Origin: a virus
DNA: 58,749 nt
Strand: one strand, 5' to 3'
Virus record (IMG/VR): IMGVR_UViG_3300037487_001109
Coordinates: 1 to 58,749 of that record
Every line of letters begins with the position of its first letter. Within the stretch, counting starts at the first letter, position 1. The notes under the pieces were generated by a model. The model was not told the DNA's origin. It saw nothing but the letters and a program-made list of their open reading frames with translations, and did no database searches. Made by a program: the position numbers and the translations under genes. Below, piece by piece: positions 30,750 to 38,815 of the stretch.

Positions 30750-30759
30750 ATCCCTCTTT

Positions 30760-33531
30760 ATGCAGCAAAAATCTTTCAACATAGATTTCCAAGCCACCCC
30801 CTTTACCGTCCACTATATTCAAGAACCATCCATGGCGAAAATCGCCATAGACCACTTGATGAAAAAGGATGTACTGTTTGCAATCGATATAGAAACAATG
30901 GCGTTGCCGCAATTCCGCACTATCAATAAGGCAGGCCTGTCCCCGCACCTATCTAAAGTAAGGTTGTTACAGGTTTTTGATGGCACCAACATTTGCGTCT
31001 TTGATTTGAACTGGTTTCCAGAAGCATCACTTCAGATGTTTGTGCCATTCTTATCTAGTAAACGCTTCGTAGCGCACTATGCTCTGTTTGAACTTCAAAG
31101 GTTTATGCAGTGGGGAGTAGTCGATATGAACATCCACTGCACCTTGTTACTGGCAAAGCTTATGTATCATGCGGTGGTGCCAGATGACGCAGGTATCTCA
31201 GTAAGCCTTGATTCTCTGGCTAAAGAACTTCTAAGTATTGACCTTCCAAAAGCCTGCCAAGTCTCAGACTGGGGTGTGGAGGATTTAACATATGAACAGA
31301 TTGAATATGCAGCTCTTGATACTGTTGTCTGTCTAAAGCTTGCTGAGAAACTTGTTAAAGGGTTAGACAAGTATGGGCTACACAGAATCTATAAGCTCAC
31401 AAAAGATGCCCAGCACCCAATTGCCGTAATGCAATTAAATGGGTTTAAGCTTGACGTTGAGGCCCATAGAGAGCTTATCCCACAGTGGATTGAAGATCTC
31501 GTGCCTGCCAAAAGAAAGGTACAAAAGATTACAGGTATTCAAAGTTTAACAGCGCCTAAGTTAGGTTTATGGTTAGAACAAAACCTTGACCCGGCTACAC
31601 TTGCCATGTGGCCGCGCACCGATAGTGGAAAGATGTCTACGTCTGCTGACACCTTTGCAGACTTCTCGTACCACGAGATAGTTAAACCGTTTTTAGAATA
31701 CCAAAAGCGTGCGACTCTTTGTTCAACGTTTGGGCAGACTTTAATTAATCAGGTTAATCCTATGACGCGTAGGTTACACCCTACATTTAAACTGTTAGGT
31801 GCTAGGACAGGCAGGCTTAGCTCCTCTGAACCTAATTGTTTTGACGCGGATACTGAGATTCTGACAGATACTGGTTGGATTAAATTTCCAGAAATTACAC
31901 CTGCATCTAGGGTGGCCCAGTGGGATGATGGTATAATAACATTTACCTATCCTCTTAACGTAATTAAACAAGCGTATACTGGGGATTTAGTAGTACTTAA
32001 AAATCAGCACATAGATATGGTATGTACTGCTGAACACAGGTGCTTGTTACAGAATAGACGTAGTAAAAAATACTCTGTTGTAAAGGCTATAGACTATCTA
32101 CTGGATGCTAAGCAATTACATGCTGGAGTTTACGGTGATATGCCTAAACTAGACACCAGCTTCCTCACAACTGCACAGATACAGTTACTTGTAGCTACGC
32201 AAGCTGACGCCCATTTTCGGGATGGTGGTATAGAGTTTAGATTTAGAAAGAAAAGAAAGAGCGATAGACTACTGCGGATACTTAAAGCTTTGAACGCTAA
32301 GTATACAACTGGAAAACGTGCAGATAAGGCCTACTCTTATAGGATATATAAATCAGACTTAGTTACATGGATTCGTAGTATACTAACTGATAAAAAGATA
32401 TTCGGTAAGTGGGTTCTGGATTTTAGCTATGAGCAATTACGTATATTCTGTAATGAGTTATTTTACTGGGATGGGCTGGTAGTAAGGCGTTCTAATTACG
32501 CATCCTCTATAGAGACAAACGCAGATTGGGCACAGATTGCATTAACTTTATGCGGGTATAGAGCTAAAAAGAGAATCTATAAATACGGCCCAGACAAGAC
32601 CAGTAATAGCTATCAACTTGATATTACACATAGAGATTATTCAGGAACAGCAAACGTAAGTAAGTCTATAATACCAGTTAAAAATCAGGAGGTTTATTGT
32701 GTCGAAGTACCGTCATCATACATTGTTATCCGTAGGAATGGTTGTACAGCTATTACCGGTAACTGTCAGAATATGCCTAGAAACAATGAAATTCGTAATA
32801 ATTTCATTGCTGAAGAAGGATGCGTATTCTTGTGCGCTGACTATTCGCAGATTGAGCTTCGTATTGCAGCTGAAATTAGCGGTGATAAACAAATGCTTAG
32901 CGCCTATAGAGAAGGCACAGACCTCCACGCCCTCACAGCAAGCAGAGTTCTTAACAAAGCAATCAAAGATGTTACAAAAAAAGAGCGACAAATCGGGAAA
33001 GCTCTCGGACTTGGGCTACTATACGGACTTGGGGCTAGGAAGTTCAGCCACTATGTCAAAAAAGGCTATGCTAGAGATGGGGTTAGTGTATCCGAATCAG
33101 AAGCCTTCGACTACATTGAGAGATACCGCGAAACCTATCATGGACTCAGAGACTGGCAAATCAACCAAGCCGAACGTTGTAAAACTAGTCTCCGCGCAAC
33201 TACTCCATGCGGTAAAATTAGAAAACTTAATGAGCTCAACTACTACGGTGGAGGGCTTAATGTCCCTATCCAAGGGGCGGCTGCTGAAGTAATGCTGTAT
33301 GCTCTGGTAAAGCTTGAAAAGGCTTTCCGGGGCATCGGTAAGCTAGTAAATTGCGTACACGATGAAGTGCTGATTGAGGTAAAACCATCTTCAAAGGATT
33401 TAGATTTACTAAACTGTAGGCTTATGATGCAGGACTGTATGACTGAAGCCTACCTAGAGGTATTCCCAAAGGGGATTACTAAGAATTTAGTAGAGGCCTC
33501 AGAAGGCAAAACATGGGCTACGGCAAAATAG
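30760..33531 (+). CDS. Family A DNA polymerase interrupted by an intein
   Basis: A 923-codon frame; mature length 614 residues. The 3'-5' exonuclease domain starts with AIDIETM (D43, E45) and includes YAALDTVVCL. Polymerase motifs after the intein: motif A DYSQIELR (694-701), motif B RQIGKALGLGLLYG (743-756), motif C VHDEV (866-870). No 5'-3' exonuclease domain. It copies the phage genome with the primase-helicase and SNF2 helicase. The residue equivalent to E. coli Phe762 is Leu751. No good ribosome-binding site precedes ATG 30760; ATG 30832 is an alternative. Confidence 0.92.
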   Translation: MQQKSFNIDFQATPFTVHYIQEPSMAKIAIDHLMKKDVLFAIDIETMALPQFRTINKAGLSPHLSKVRLLQVFDGTNICVFDLNWFPEASLQMFVPFLSSKRFVAHYALFELQRFMQWGVVDMNIHCTLLLAKLMYHAVVPDDAGISVSLDSLAKELLSIDLPKACQVSDWGVEDLTYEQIEYAALDTVVCLKLAEKLVKGLDKYGLHRIYKLTKDAQHPIAVMQLNGFKLDVEAHRELIPQWIEDLVPAKRKVQKITGIQSLTAPKLGLWLEQNLDPATLAMWPRTDSGKMSTSADTFADFSYHEIVKPFLEYQKRATLCSTFGQTLINQVNPMTRRLHPTFKLLGARTGRLSSSEPNCFDADTEILTDTGWIKFPEITPASRVAQWDDGIITFTYPLNVIKQAYTGDLVVLKNQHIDMVCTAEHRCLLQNRRSKKYSVVKAIDYLLDAKQLHAGVYGDMPKLDTSFLTTAQIQLLVATQADAHFRDGGIEFRFRKKRKSDRLLRILKALNAKYTTGKRADKAYSYRIYKSDLVTWIRSILTDKKIFGKWVLDFSYEQLRIFCNELFYWDGLVVRRSNYASSIETNADWAQIALTLCGYRAKKRIYKYGPDKTSNSYQLDITHRDYSGTANVSKSIIPVKNQEVYCVEVPSSYIVIRRNGCTAITGNCQNMPRNNEIRNNFIAEEGCVFLCADYSQIELRIAAEISGDKQMLSAYREGTDLHALTASRVLNKAIKDVTKKERQIGKALGLGLLYGLGARKFSHYVKKGYARDGVSVSESEAFDYIERYRETYHGLRDWQINQAERCKTSLRATTPCGKIRKLNELNYYGGGLNVPIQGAAAEVMLYALVKLEKAFRGIGKLVNCVHDEVLIEVKPSSKDLDLLNCRLMMQDCMTEAYLEVFPKGITKNLVEASEGKTWATAK
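31837..32763 (+). other. Intein in the DNA polymerase with a LAGLIDADG-like insert
   Basis: 309 codons from Cys360 (TGT 31837) to Asn668 (AAC 32761-32763), before Cys +1. Block A is CFDADTEILTDTGWIKF, block B CTAEHRCLL, and blocks F/G VYCVEVPSSYIVIRRNGC then AITGN. Between them are two LAGLIDADG-like helices (QIQLLVATQADAHF and LRIFCNELFYWDGLVV), here in the same frame as the splicing domain. It interrupts TGRLSSSEPN-CQNMP, a conserved polymerase site known as an intein target. Confidence 0.92.
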
Positions 33532-33535
33532 ACTA

Positions 33536-33563
33536 TTGACCTTCTCGAACATATTGTTATTAT
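33536..33563 (+). promoter_or_regulatory. Promoter of the HTH regulator gene
   Basis: TTGACC (33536-33541), 16 bases, TATTAT (33558-33563). The predicted start near 33570 coincides with the ATG at 33571, giving a leaderless message as in lambda cI. Confidence 0.6.
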
Positions 33564-33570
33564 GGCGAAT

Positions 33571-33909
33571 ATGAAATTACACCAAGGCCCCAGACTACAG
33601 AAGTTACCTACTGGGCAGCATGTATTGCTGAATGAATTGTGGAAGAAATTTGGAGGTATGCGCCCAGCATCCAAACGGATTGGCGTGCCTGAATATCTTC
33701 TTAATATGTGGAGAAAAAGAGGAGCTGTGCCCCTGACTAAATGCAGGGTTGTTTCTGAAGCCCTGGATGTTCCACTATATGCACTTAACTTTAGAGATAT
33801 GACTGACCTTACTGGTGACTACCCTGGAGGGTGGGCTTATGCAGTAGAAAGCTGTGGTTTTTCTAAAGAGATAGTAACTAAAATTTTAAAGGCAAAAGAG
33901 CCAAAATAA
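33571..33909 (+). CDS. Cro/YdaS-like helix-turn-helix regulator
   Basis: A 112-residue protein; ATG 33571 fits the promoter, while ATG 33562 lies inside the -10. Residues of about 20-70 (GGMRPASKRIGVPEYLLNMWRKRG, then PLTKCRVVSEALDVPLYAL) match Cro/YdaS-type HTH proteins, and a second, HTH-like repeat follows (GWAYAVESCGFSKEIVTKIL). It is likely a DNA-binding regulator of phage genes. Confidence 0.7.
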   Translation: MKLHQGPRLQKLPTGQHVLLNELWKKFGGMRPASKRIGVPEYLLNMWRKRGAVPLTKCRVVSEALDVPLYALNFRDMTDLTGDYPGGWAYAVESCGFSKEIVTKILKAKEPK

Positions 33910-33917
33910 GGAAATAT

Positions 33918-34292
33918 ATGACAGAAGAAACAACTACAGAATGTGAAGGCGCAAAAGATGGATGCTGTGCATCCACCACTACTAATGAAGAGTGTGATAA
34001 GATGAAGTCACTTATAGCTGGCGCTGTTGCCGGCATGGTATCACCCGTTGACCCTCTGGCGCTTATTGCCCAGCTGGCAATAACCGTATCCCAGATGCAA
34101 AAAGATATGGCTAATATGGAAAAAGCAATCGGACAGAATATGTCTGAGATTATTAACTATATGAACAGTATTGCTCAGCGTATTCAACCTAGCCCTCTGG
34201 CTGGTGCAGCTGCAGGAGCTAAGCAAAATAATGTAACGCCAATCAAGCCGCCTACAGATGGTGGCAGAGATTCACCACTTTCAGCTGCATAA
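33918..34292 (+). CDS. Hypothetical protein with coiled-coil centre
   Basis: A 124-residue protein (AAGGA six bases before the ATG). A polar Cys/Thr-rich start (TECEGAKDGCCAS), an Ala/Gly-rich hydrophobic segment (SLIAGAVAGMVSPVDPLALIA), then a coiled coil with Met (VSQMQKDMANMEKAIGQNM) and a disordered end. Possible membrane-associated lysis accessory; not recognised. Confidence 0.6.
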   Translation: MTEETTTECEGAKDGCCASTTTNEECDKMKSLIAGAVAGMVSPVDPLALIAQLAITVSQMQKDMANMEKAIGQNMSEIINYMNSIAQRIQPSPLAGAAAGAKQNNVTPIKPPTDGGRDSPLSAA

Positions 34293-34323
34293 GTTTTATA
34301 GGCTAGTCATAGGGTAGGTAGGT

Positions 34324-35547
34324 ATGATCTCACTAAGTAACCACACCAAGTATTTATTTATTCTATGGCTAGTTTTTTTAACAAGCTGCGCGTCCATACC
34401 GGTCCCCCCTCCTGTAGAACCGCCGGCCACGGTTGCTACTAGGGCAGCAGTAGTAGTAGAGCCCAGTAGATGGGGCTATGATGTACTGGCACTTGCCAAG
34501 TACTGTAACACGTATCTAAAAGCACCAAGACTTCCAAAAGTCTCAACACTTCTACGCACTTTCGGTGACCCTCTGCCCTGCATAGACCAGGCGCTCTCTC
34601 GTGGTGGGCTTACGAGCGTTCAGTATAACCTAAGAGATGCCACCTGTTGGCGTAATCGTGTATGCCCTCCGGGTACTCCAAGTCTGACAGACTGGAATGA
34701 CATGAAGAAACTTGCTCTACAGGTTAATCGGCGTGCTGTGGAGCATCCAGAGGTTGAGCACTGGATTAGCCCTTATCTTGAACATGATTTTAAAGACGCC
34801 AATGTTATTAAAAAAGCCTGTACCGTTTCACTTTCAGCTTGCCCGACATGCAGGTGCATCAATGAGCCTATGTCAGGAACAAGAAATACTCCGTACCCTC
34901 TTGAACTCCACGGAACTACTAATTCAGCATGGAGTATATCTGGTGATGGGTCTTCATGTTTTGATGGGGACAATATCAAAAACGATGGTAACAATTTCCA
35001 GCATAGATTAGCTGGCAGTGATGCTACGTATGCATGGTTTAATGAAATGAATGGGCGCGTTACTGGGGATAAGGTTTTTACACCTATAAATAAAAGAACC
35101 TGCTGGCCTACTTCAGATTTGATGTCGCAGGCCCAAAAGATAATGGTATCAGAGGAAGCCACTATTCCTAATGCTCCACCACAATGTAAACAGACTGTGC
35201 GTATCAATAAGAAAGCCGGAGAAATAAATAAGACAAATGCTGAGATGTACGCACCTTGTCCAAATCCTGATAAGCGTGGCAATAAGCAGTTATTTATACT
35301 ACGTAAAGCGGGCACTAGAGGTAGTAAATTAAAGATTAGAAATTCAAGCGGTAAGGAAGTAGGCTGCGCCGCTTACTATGGACCGTATAGTTCTGCGGGT
35401 CTGCATAGATGGTATGTTGGCTCGTGTTCTGGGCAGACACCTTGGGGACTTTACAAAGCACTTGGAAACGAGTGGGGCTTTGCAGAATTGGGAGGAGGCA
35501 GGTGCCTACTGTTCAGCTCTATACGCAGGGAAGGTGTGTATAGATGA
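34324..35547 (+). CDS. Large phage-encoded lipoprotein
   Basis: A 407-residue protein with a type II signal peptide: KYLFILWLVFLTSC gives lipobox LTSC at about residues 19-22. A Pro-rich linker (PVPPPVEPPA) follows, then a Cys-rich domain with pairs such as CPTCRC, CWRNRVC and CKQTVR. It would be anchored in the periplasm or outer membrane. No lysozyme or peptidase motif is recognised. The 3' end runs into the start of the HNH gene at 35544, so its C-terminus may have been altered by that insertion. It could be a lysis protein, receptor blocker or superinfection factor. Confidence 0.6.
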   Translation: MISLSNHTKYLFILWLVFLTSCASIPVPPPVEPPATVATRAAVVVEPSRWGYDVLALAKYCNTYLKAPRLPKVSTLLRTFGDPLPCIDQALSRGGLTSVQYNLRDATCWRNRVCPPGTPSLTDWNDMKKLALQVNRRAVEHPEVEHWISPYLEHDFKDANVIKKACTVSLSACPTCRCINEPMSGTRNTPYPLELHGTTNSAWSISGDGSSCFDGDNIKNDGNNFQHRLAGSDATYAWFNEMNGRVTGDKVFTPINKRTCWPTSDLMSQAQKIMVSEEATIPNAPPQCKQTVRINKKAGEINKTNAEMYAPCPNPDKRGNKQLFILRKAGTRGSKLKIRNSSGKEVGCAAYYGPYSSAGLHRWYVGSCSGQTPWGLYKALGNEWGFAELGGGRCLLFSSIRREGVYR

Positions 35548-36011
35548 AAAGAAATTCAGGAAAGCACGGCTTAGCTGATACTGCACTATATAGTATATGG
35601 CGAAATATGATTAGCAGATGCTATAAAACTACTGCTAAAGATTATCATAACTACGGCGGTAGAGGTATAAGGGTCTGTGAAGCATGGCGTAGTGTTACTA
35701 ACTTTTATACCGATAATCTACATACGTATACTGCCGGGTTGACGCTGGACAGAGTAGATAACGACCGTGAGTACAGCCCAGCTAACTGTATATGGGCTAA
35801 TAGAAAGGCACAAGCGCAAAAACGCAGGTCTAATATTACTGTATATTTATGGGGGTCTACTTATAATTTAAAGCAGGCACTTCGTATCTTGAGTATCAGT
35901 TATGATTTCTTTAAGTACTACAGGAAAAAGCACAAAATAATAAATCACGATACTGCAATAATAGCCTGTATTGAAAAACAAAATAGAGAAAGACTTGGGA
36001 GTTATCGCTAA
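35544..36011 (+). CDS. Free-standing HNH homing endonuclease
   Basis: A 155-residue protein. Typical phage HNH pattern: WRNMISRCYKTTAKDYHNYGG, VCEAW, then LTLDRVDNDREYSPANCIWA followed by RKAQAQKRR. The C-terminal part binds the target site. It starts inside the end of the lipoprotein gene and ends at the ATG of the glycosyltransferase, suggesting insertion between formerly adjacent genes. Confidence 0.88.
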   Translation: MKRNSGKHGLADTALYSIWRNMISRCYKTTAKDYHNYGGRGIRVCEAWRSVTNFYTDNLHTYTAGLTLDRVDNDREYSPANCIWANRKAQAQKRRSNITVYLWGSTYNLKQALRILSISYDFFKYYRKKHKIINHDTAIIACIEKQNRERLGSYR

Positions 36012-36883
36012 TGGCACTTGTATCAATCATCACATGCACCGGCTTCAGGTCACAGGCTCTGGCTCTATGCCAAAGGTATATTGAAAGACAGACTTTCCGT
36101 GGCACCCTACAGTGGATTGTTGTTAAAGATGATGCCACTCCTGACACTCTTACAACTACCAAGCGGGGCCTTACAATTGAGCAGTATCAAGGTCCCAGAG
36201 TCTGGACCCCTGACTACAATACGCATAGGGGCAACATGGAACTTGCTCTTACTAAGGTAAAAGGGGATTACCTCTTTATACTGGAAGACGATGACTACTA
36301 CGCCCCAAAGTACATACAGTCATATGTAGACGTAATGGGTAGCGTAGACGTTGTGGGTCTGGCGTCTGCCAAGTACTTCCATGTTAAATGTGGCGGATGG
36401 AAGGTGCTGGGTAATGATAAGCATGCATCCCTTGCCTCTACTGCTGTAAAGAAGTCAGCTATTCCGCTTATGTCTAAGGCCGTAGACTCGGGCGAACTGT
36501 ATGCCGATAGGGTTTTTTGGGCGGATATTCATAAAAACAACCGCTCCCATGCCTTATTAGGAGGGGTATCAACGTCTGTAGGTATCAAGGGTATGCCTGG
36601 ACGTGGGGGCATCACCCCTTCCCACCGCGAAATGCGGGACTATCTCATTGACTCAGATTGTAGTGTTATCAAAAGCTGGATTAATGAGGATTACGCTTTA
36701 TATTCACCATATTGTACAAGGATAAAAAATGAAATCAAAACTAGAGAAGAAAACAATTTCAAGCAAAAAATCAAAGATGCCGGTGTCCCCCTCACAGCCC
36801 CAGCGTACTTCCCAGACTCCGGAGCAATCGCCTCGGCCATCAAAGCTCTCGAAAAAGCCACCTCAAAAACCAGCTTCAAATAA
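36011..36883 (+). CDS. Glycosyltransferase family 2-like
   Basis: A 290-residue protein with a GT-A fold start (VSIITCTGFRSQALALC), strand IVVKDDATPD and metal-binding FILEDDDYY (92-95). The C-terminal third is helical and charged. It would transfer a sugar to DNA, virion or host glycan. It lies in the lysis/DNA region near the HNH gene and is unrelated in sequence to the transferase at 22065-22862. Confidence 0.8.
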   Translation: MALVSIITCTGFRSQALALCQRYIERQTFRGTLQWIVVKDDATPDTLTTTKRGLTIEQYQGPRVWTPDYNTHRGNMELALTKVKGDYLFILEDDDYYAPKYIQSYVDVMGSVDVVGLASAKYFHVKCGGWKVLGNDKHASLASTAVKKSAIPLMSKAVDSGELYADRVFWADIHKNNRSHALLGGVSTSVGIKGMPGRGGITPSHREMRDYLIDSDCSVIKSWINEDYALYSPYCTRIKNEIKTREENNFKQKIKDAGVPLTAPAYFPDSGAIASAIKALEKATSKTSFK

Positions 36884-36934
36884 AGCCACTATCAGGGCTC
36901 CTAAGCAATAAGGTATACTTATAAGGAGGGATAT

Positions 36935-37093
36935 ATGCCACTCACCAGTAAGGGGACCAAGATTCTATCTAACATGGCCAAGACGTATGGGGCCAAAAAA
37001 GCGAAGACTGTGCTCTACGCTATGATTGAGGAAGGTAAGATTACAGGAGCAGAGAAGCCGGCAAAGCCCTCTAAACGTAAACCTAAAAAATAA
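36935..37093 (+). CDS. Small basic protein
   Basis: A 52-residue protein (ATG 36935; AGGAGGG at 36924-36930, a near-perfect Shine-Dalgarno). Sequence LTSKGTKILSNMAKTYGAKK, then ending PSKRKPKK. Very basic small proteins of this kind are common in phages. Function unknown. Confidence 0.7.
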   Translation: MPLTSKGTKILSNMAKTYGAKKAKTVLYAMIEEGKITGAEKPAKPSKRKPKK

Positions 37094-37101
37094 GGAGCTG
37101 T

Positions 37102-37452
37102 ATGGCGTCTTTTGTATTACGATTACTTAAGTCTAATGGCATTAAACGTAGGATAGCAGCATTGCTGCAGACTGTGGCGGCTATAGCTAGTGGTTCCCCT
37201 ATATTAGCACCATACACAAGCATCCTGGCCAGTATAGCAACGTATCTGGGTATAGGTGGTGTAGTTCAGGCAGGAGCCAGCAAAAGTTTAGGGCTATCCC
37301 CGCTAAGCACGCTGGCTTCCTTTTTTGGTGCGCTATTATTAGCCACCCAAAACGTGCCTGCACTTATGCCTTACGAGCCCCTTATACACAGTATAGTGGT
37401 CATACTGTCCTTATTTGCTACAGGCTCTATGGTCAGTGGCGGTAAAGGCTGA
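37102..37452 (+). CDS. Membrane protein, holin candidate
   Basis: A 116-residue protein with a basic N-terminus (LLKSNGIKRR) and three hydrophobic segments: ALLQTVAAIASGSPILAP, STLASFFGALLLATQNVPAL and LIHSIVVILSLFATGSM. Size and topology fit a class I holin that permeabilises the inner membrane for the transglycosylase at 18102-18599, though the two genes are far apart. Confidence 0.6.
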   Translation: MASFVLRLLKSNGIKRRIAALLQTVAAIASGSPILAPYTSILASIATYLGIGGVVQAGASKSLGLSPLSTLASFFGALLLATQNVPALMPYEPLIHSIVVILSLFATGSMVSGGKG

Positions 37453-37470
37453 TTAGCTTGTTACCTGTCT

Positions 37471-37848
37471 ATGACAACACGTAAACCCATCAGTACACTG
37501 TCGGTGACTGAAACTGCAGAACTATGTCCTATGATTTGTGCATCTGATACTGCCCGCCCTAAATGTGCCGTTGACTTTGAACACACCAGAGCCCCAGAGT
37601 GTGCCCTATTGGCAGCAATATTGGATAGAGCTGTCAGGGATTTGGGGCCAGAGGTAGACCATATGGAGCGCTCTAGCGCAATCAATTGGTTTACGGGGGT
37701 TAGCAATAAGTCTTTAGAGGATGCGTGTTTTAGCTTTGAAGATATCACCCTATTTCTTGACTTAGGAAAACTAGAGATTGATAAACTTAGAGATATGGTG
37801 CGCTACGCTATACAGCAAGGGGCACGCAGGCCTAAAGGTGATACATGA
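37471..37848 (+). CDS. Conserved phage protein, unknown function
   Basis: A 125-residue protein. ECALLAAILDRAVRDLGP, then SSAINWFTG and CFSFEDITLFLDLG, then LRDMVRYAI, a pattern I recall from small phage proteins of Proteobacteria. No function is known. Overlaps the next ATG by 4 bases. Confidence 0.65.
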   Translation: MTTRKPISTLSVTETAELCPMICASDTARPKCAVDFEHTRAPECALLAAILDRAVRDLGPEVDHMERSSAINWFTGVSNKSLEDACFSFEDITLFLDLGKLEIDKLRDMVRYAIQQGARRPKGDT

Positions 37849-38312
37849 AACAGTGTAGATGTTGTAAGCAGTATCTACCCTTAGTAGCGTTTAGCGCTAA
37901 CAGTACGCACCCATATTGTAGACCGTGTGTTAAGATTAAAAATAAAAAATATAGAACTAATAATCGAGAGAAGCTTAAGCTATATGAGGATAAGCGGTAC
38001 CCCAAAAGAGCAACCGACCCAGAATACTTGCGTAAATCTAAACTACAACAACGTAAATGGGTGGAGAACAATAGAGATAAGCATACCGCTAGAAAGCTAC
38101 GCTGGAAGAACGCCAATAGGCTAAAAACTAAAGCCCACACAGCCGTAAAGGATGCGATTAGACGCGGTAAGTTAATAAGATTGCCGTGCGTACAGTGCCA
38201 ATCTATTATAAATTTAGAAGCGCACCACGAAGACTACACTAAACCTTTAGACGTAATATGGCTATGTAGGTTATGCCATGTAAAATTTCATACTAAACGT
38301 GAGCAGCTATGA
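37845..38312 (+). CDS. HNH endonuclease with zinc ribbon
   Basis: A 155-residue protein. N-terminal zinc motif CRCCKQYLP and CRPC, a long basic helix, then the HNH core CVQCQSIINLEAHHEDYTKP and VIWLCRLCHVKFH. Typical mobile nuclease. Coupled on both sides by 4-base overlaps. Confidence 0.85.
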   Translation: MKQCRCCKQYLPLVAFSANSTHPYCRPCVKIKNKKYRTNNREKLKLYEDKRYPKRATDPEYLRKSKLQQRKWVENNRDKHTARKLRWKNANRLKTKAHTAVKDAIRRGKLIRLPCVQCQSIINLEAHHEDYTKPLDVIWLCRLCHVKFHTKREQL

Positions 38313-38815
38313 GCTATATATTGGGGATTGATTGTGGCCAAGAGGGTGCGTTTGCGTTGCTTGAACGTGACGGCACTATATTACAGTGTAAAAAGATTCC
38401 TACTATAAAGGTAAAATCCAAAGGCAAGGTAAAGGTTCACTACGATACTTTAGGTATAATCACTTACTTCCATATCAACAGTAAATTCTATCCCGGAACA
38501 AAGGTATTCATAGAGGAAATACACGCTGCCCCAGGGCAGGGTGTGACTTCTATGTTTTCAATGGGTTACGGATTTGGTTTGATTATAGGCATACTTAGCG
38601 CTATGAAGCTGCCGCACGTAAGAGTTGCCCCGCAGGAATGGAAAGGTAAGCTCCTTAAAGGTATGCCCAGAGAGAAGATGGCCTCGGTTGTAGTGGCAAG
38701 CAGGCTCTTCCCAGATTGTCTGCCGTATCTTAAGCTTCCTAAAGGTGGCATGGACCACAATGTGGCAGACGCGCTGTTGATTGCTGAGTGGGGCCGTCAA
38801 TCTTCTTTAAGCTGA
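38309..38815 (+). CDS. RuvC-like Holliday-junction resolvase
   Basis: A 168-residue protein with RNase H fold acids: LGIDCGQEGAFALLE (D8), VFIEEIHAAPGQGVTSMF (E near 71) and GGMDHNVADALLIAEW (Asp near 150 and 154). It would resolve branched DNA before packaging. Its 3' end overlaps the convergent ejection-protein gene by 19 bases. Confidence 0.88.
   Translation: MSYILGIDCGQEGAFALLERDGTILQCKKIPTIKVKSKGKVKVHYDTLGIITYFHINSKFYPGTKVFIEEIHAAPGQGVTSMFSMGYGFGLIIGILSAMKLPHVRVAPQEWKGKLLKGMPREKMASVVVASRLFPDCLPYLKLPKGGMDHNVADALLIAEWGRQSSLS

Noticed and set aside
30717-30750. tRNA-like stretch (GTTGGCTTAGCGGTAAAAG resembles a D arm)
   Set aside because: No matching acceptor stem, anticodon arm or T arm could be drawn; three simple hairpins explain the region better.
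36729-36911. 60-codon Lys/Ser/Pro-rich frame inside the end of the glycosyltransferase gene
   Set aside because: It has AAGGA upstream, but the overlapping glycosyltransferase frame is well formed to its end; the composition looks like an out-of-frame translation.
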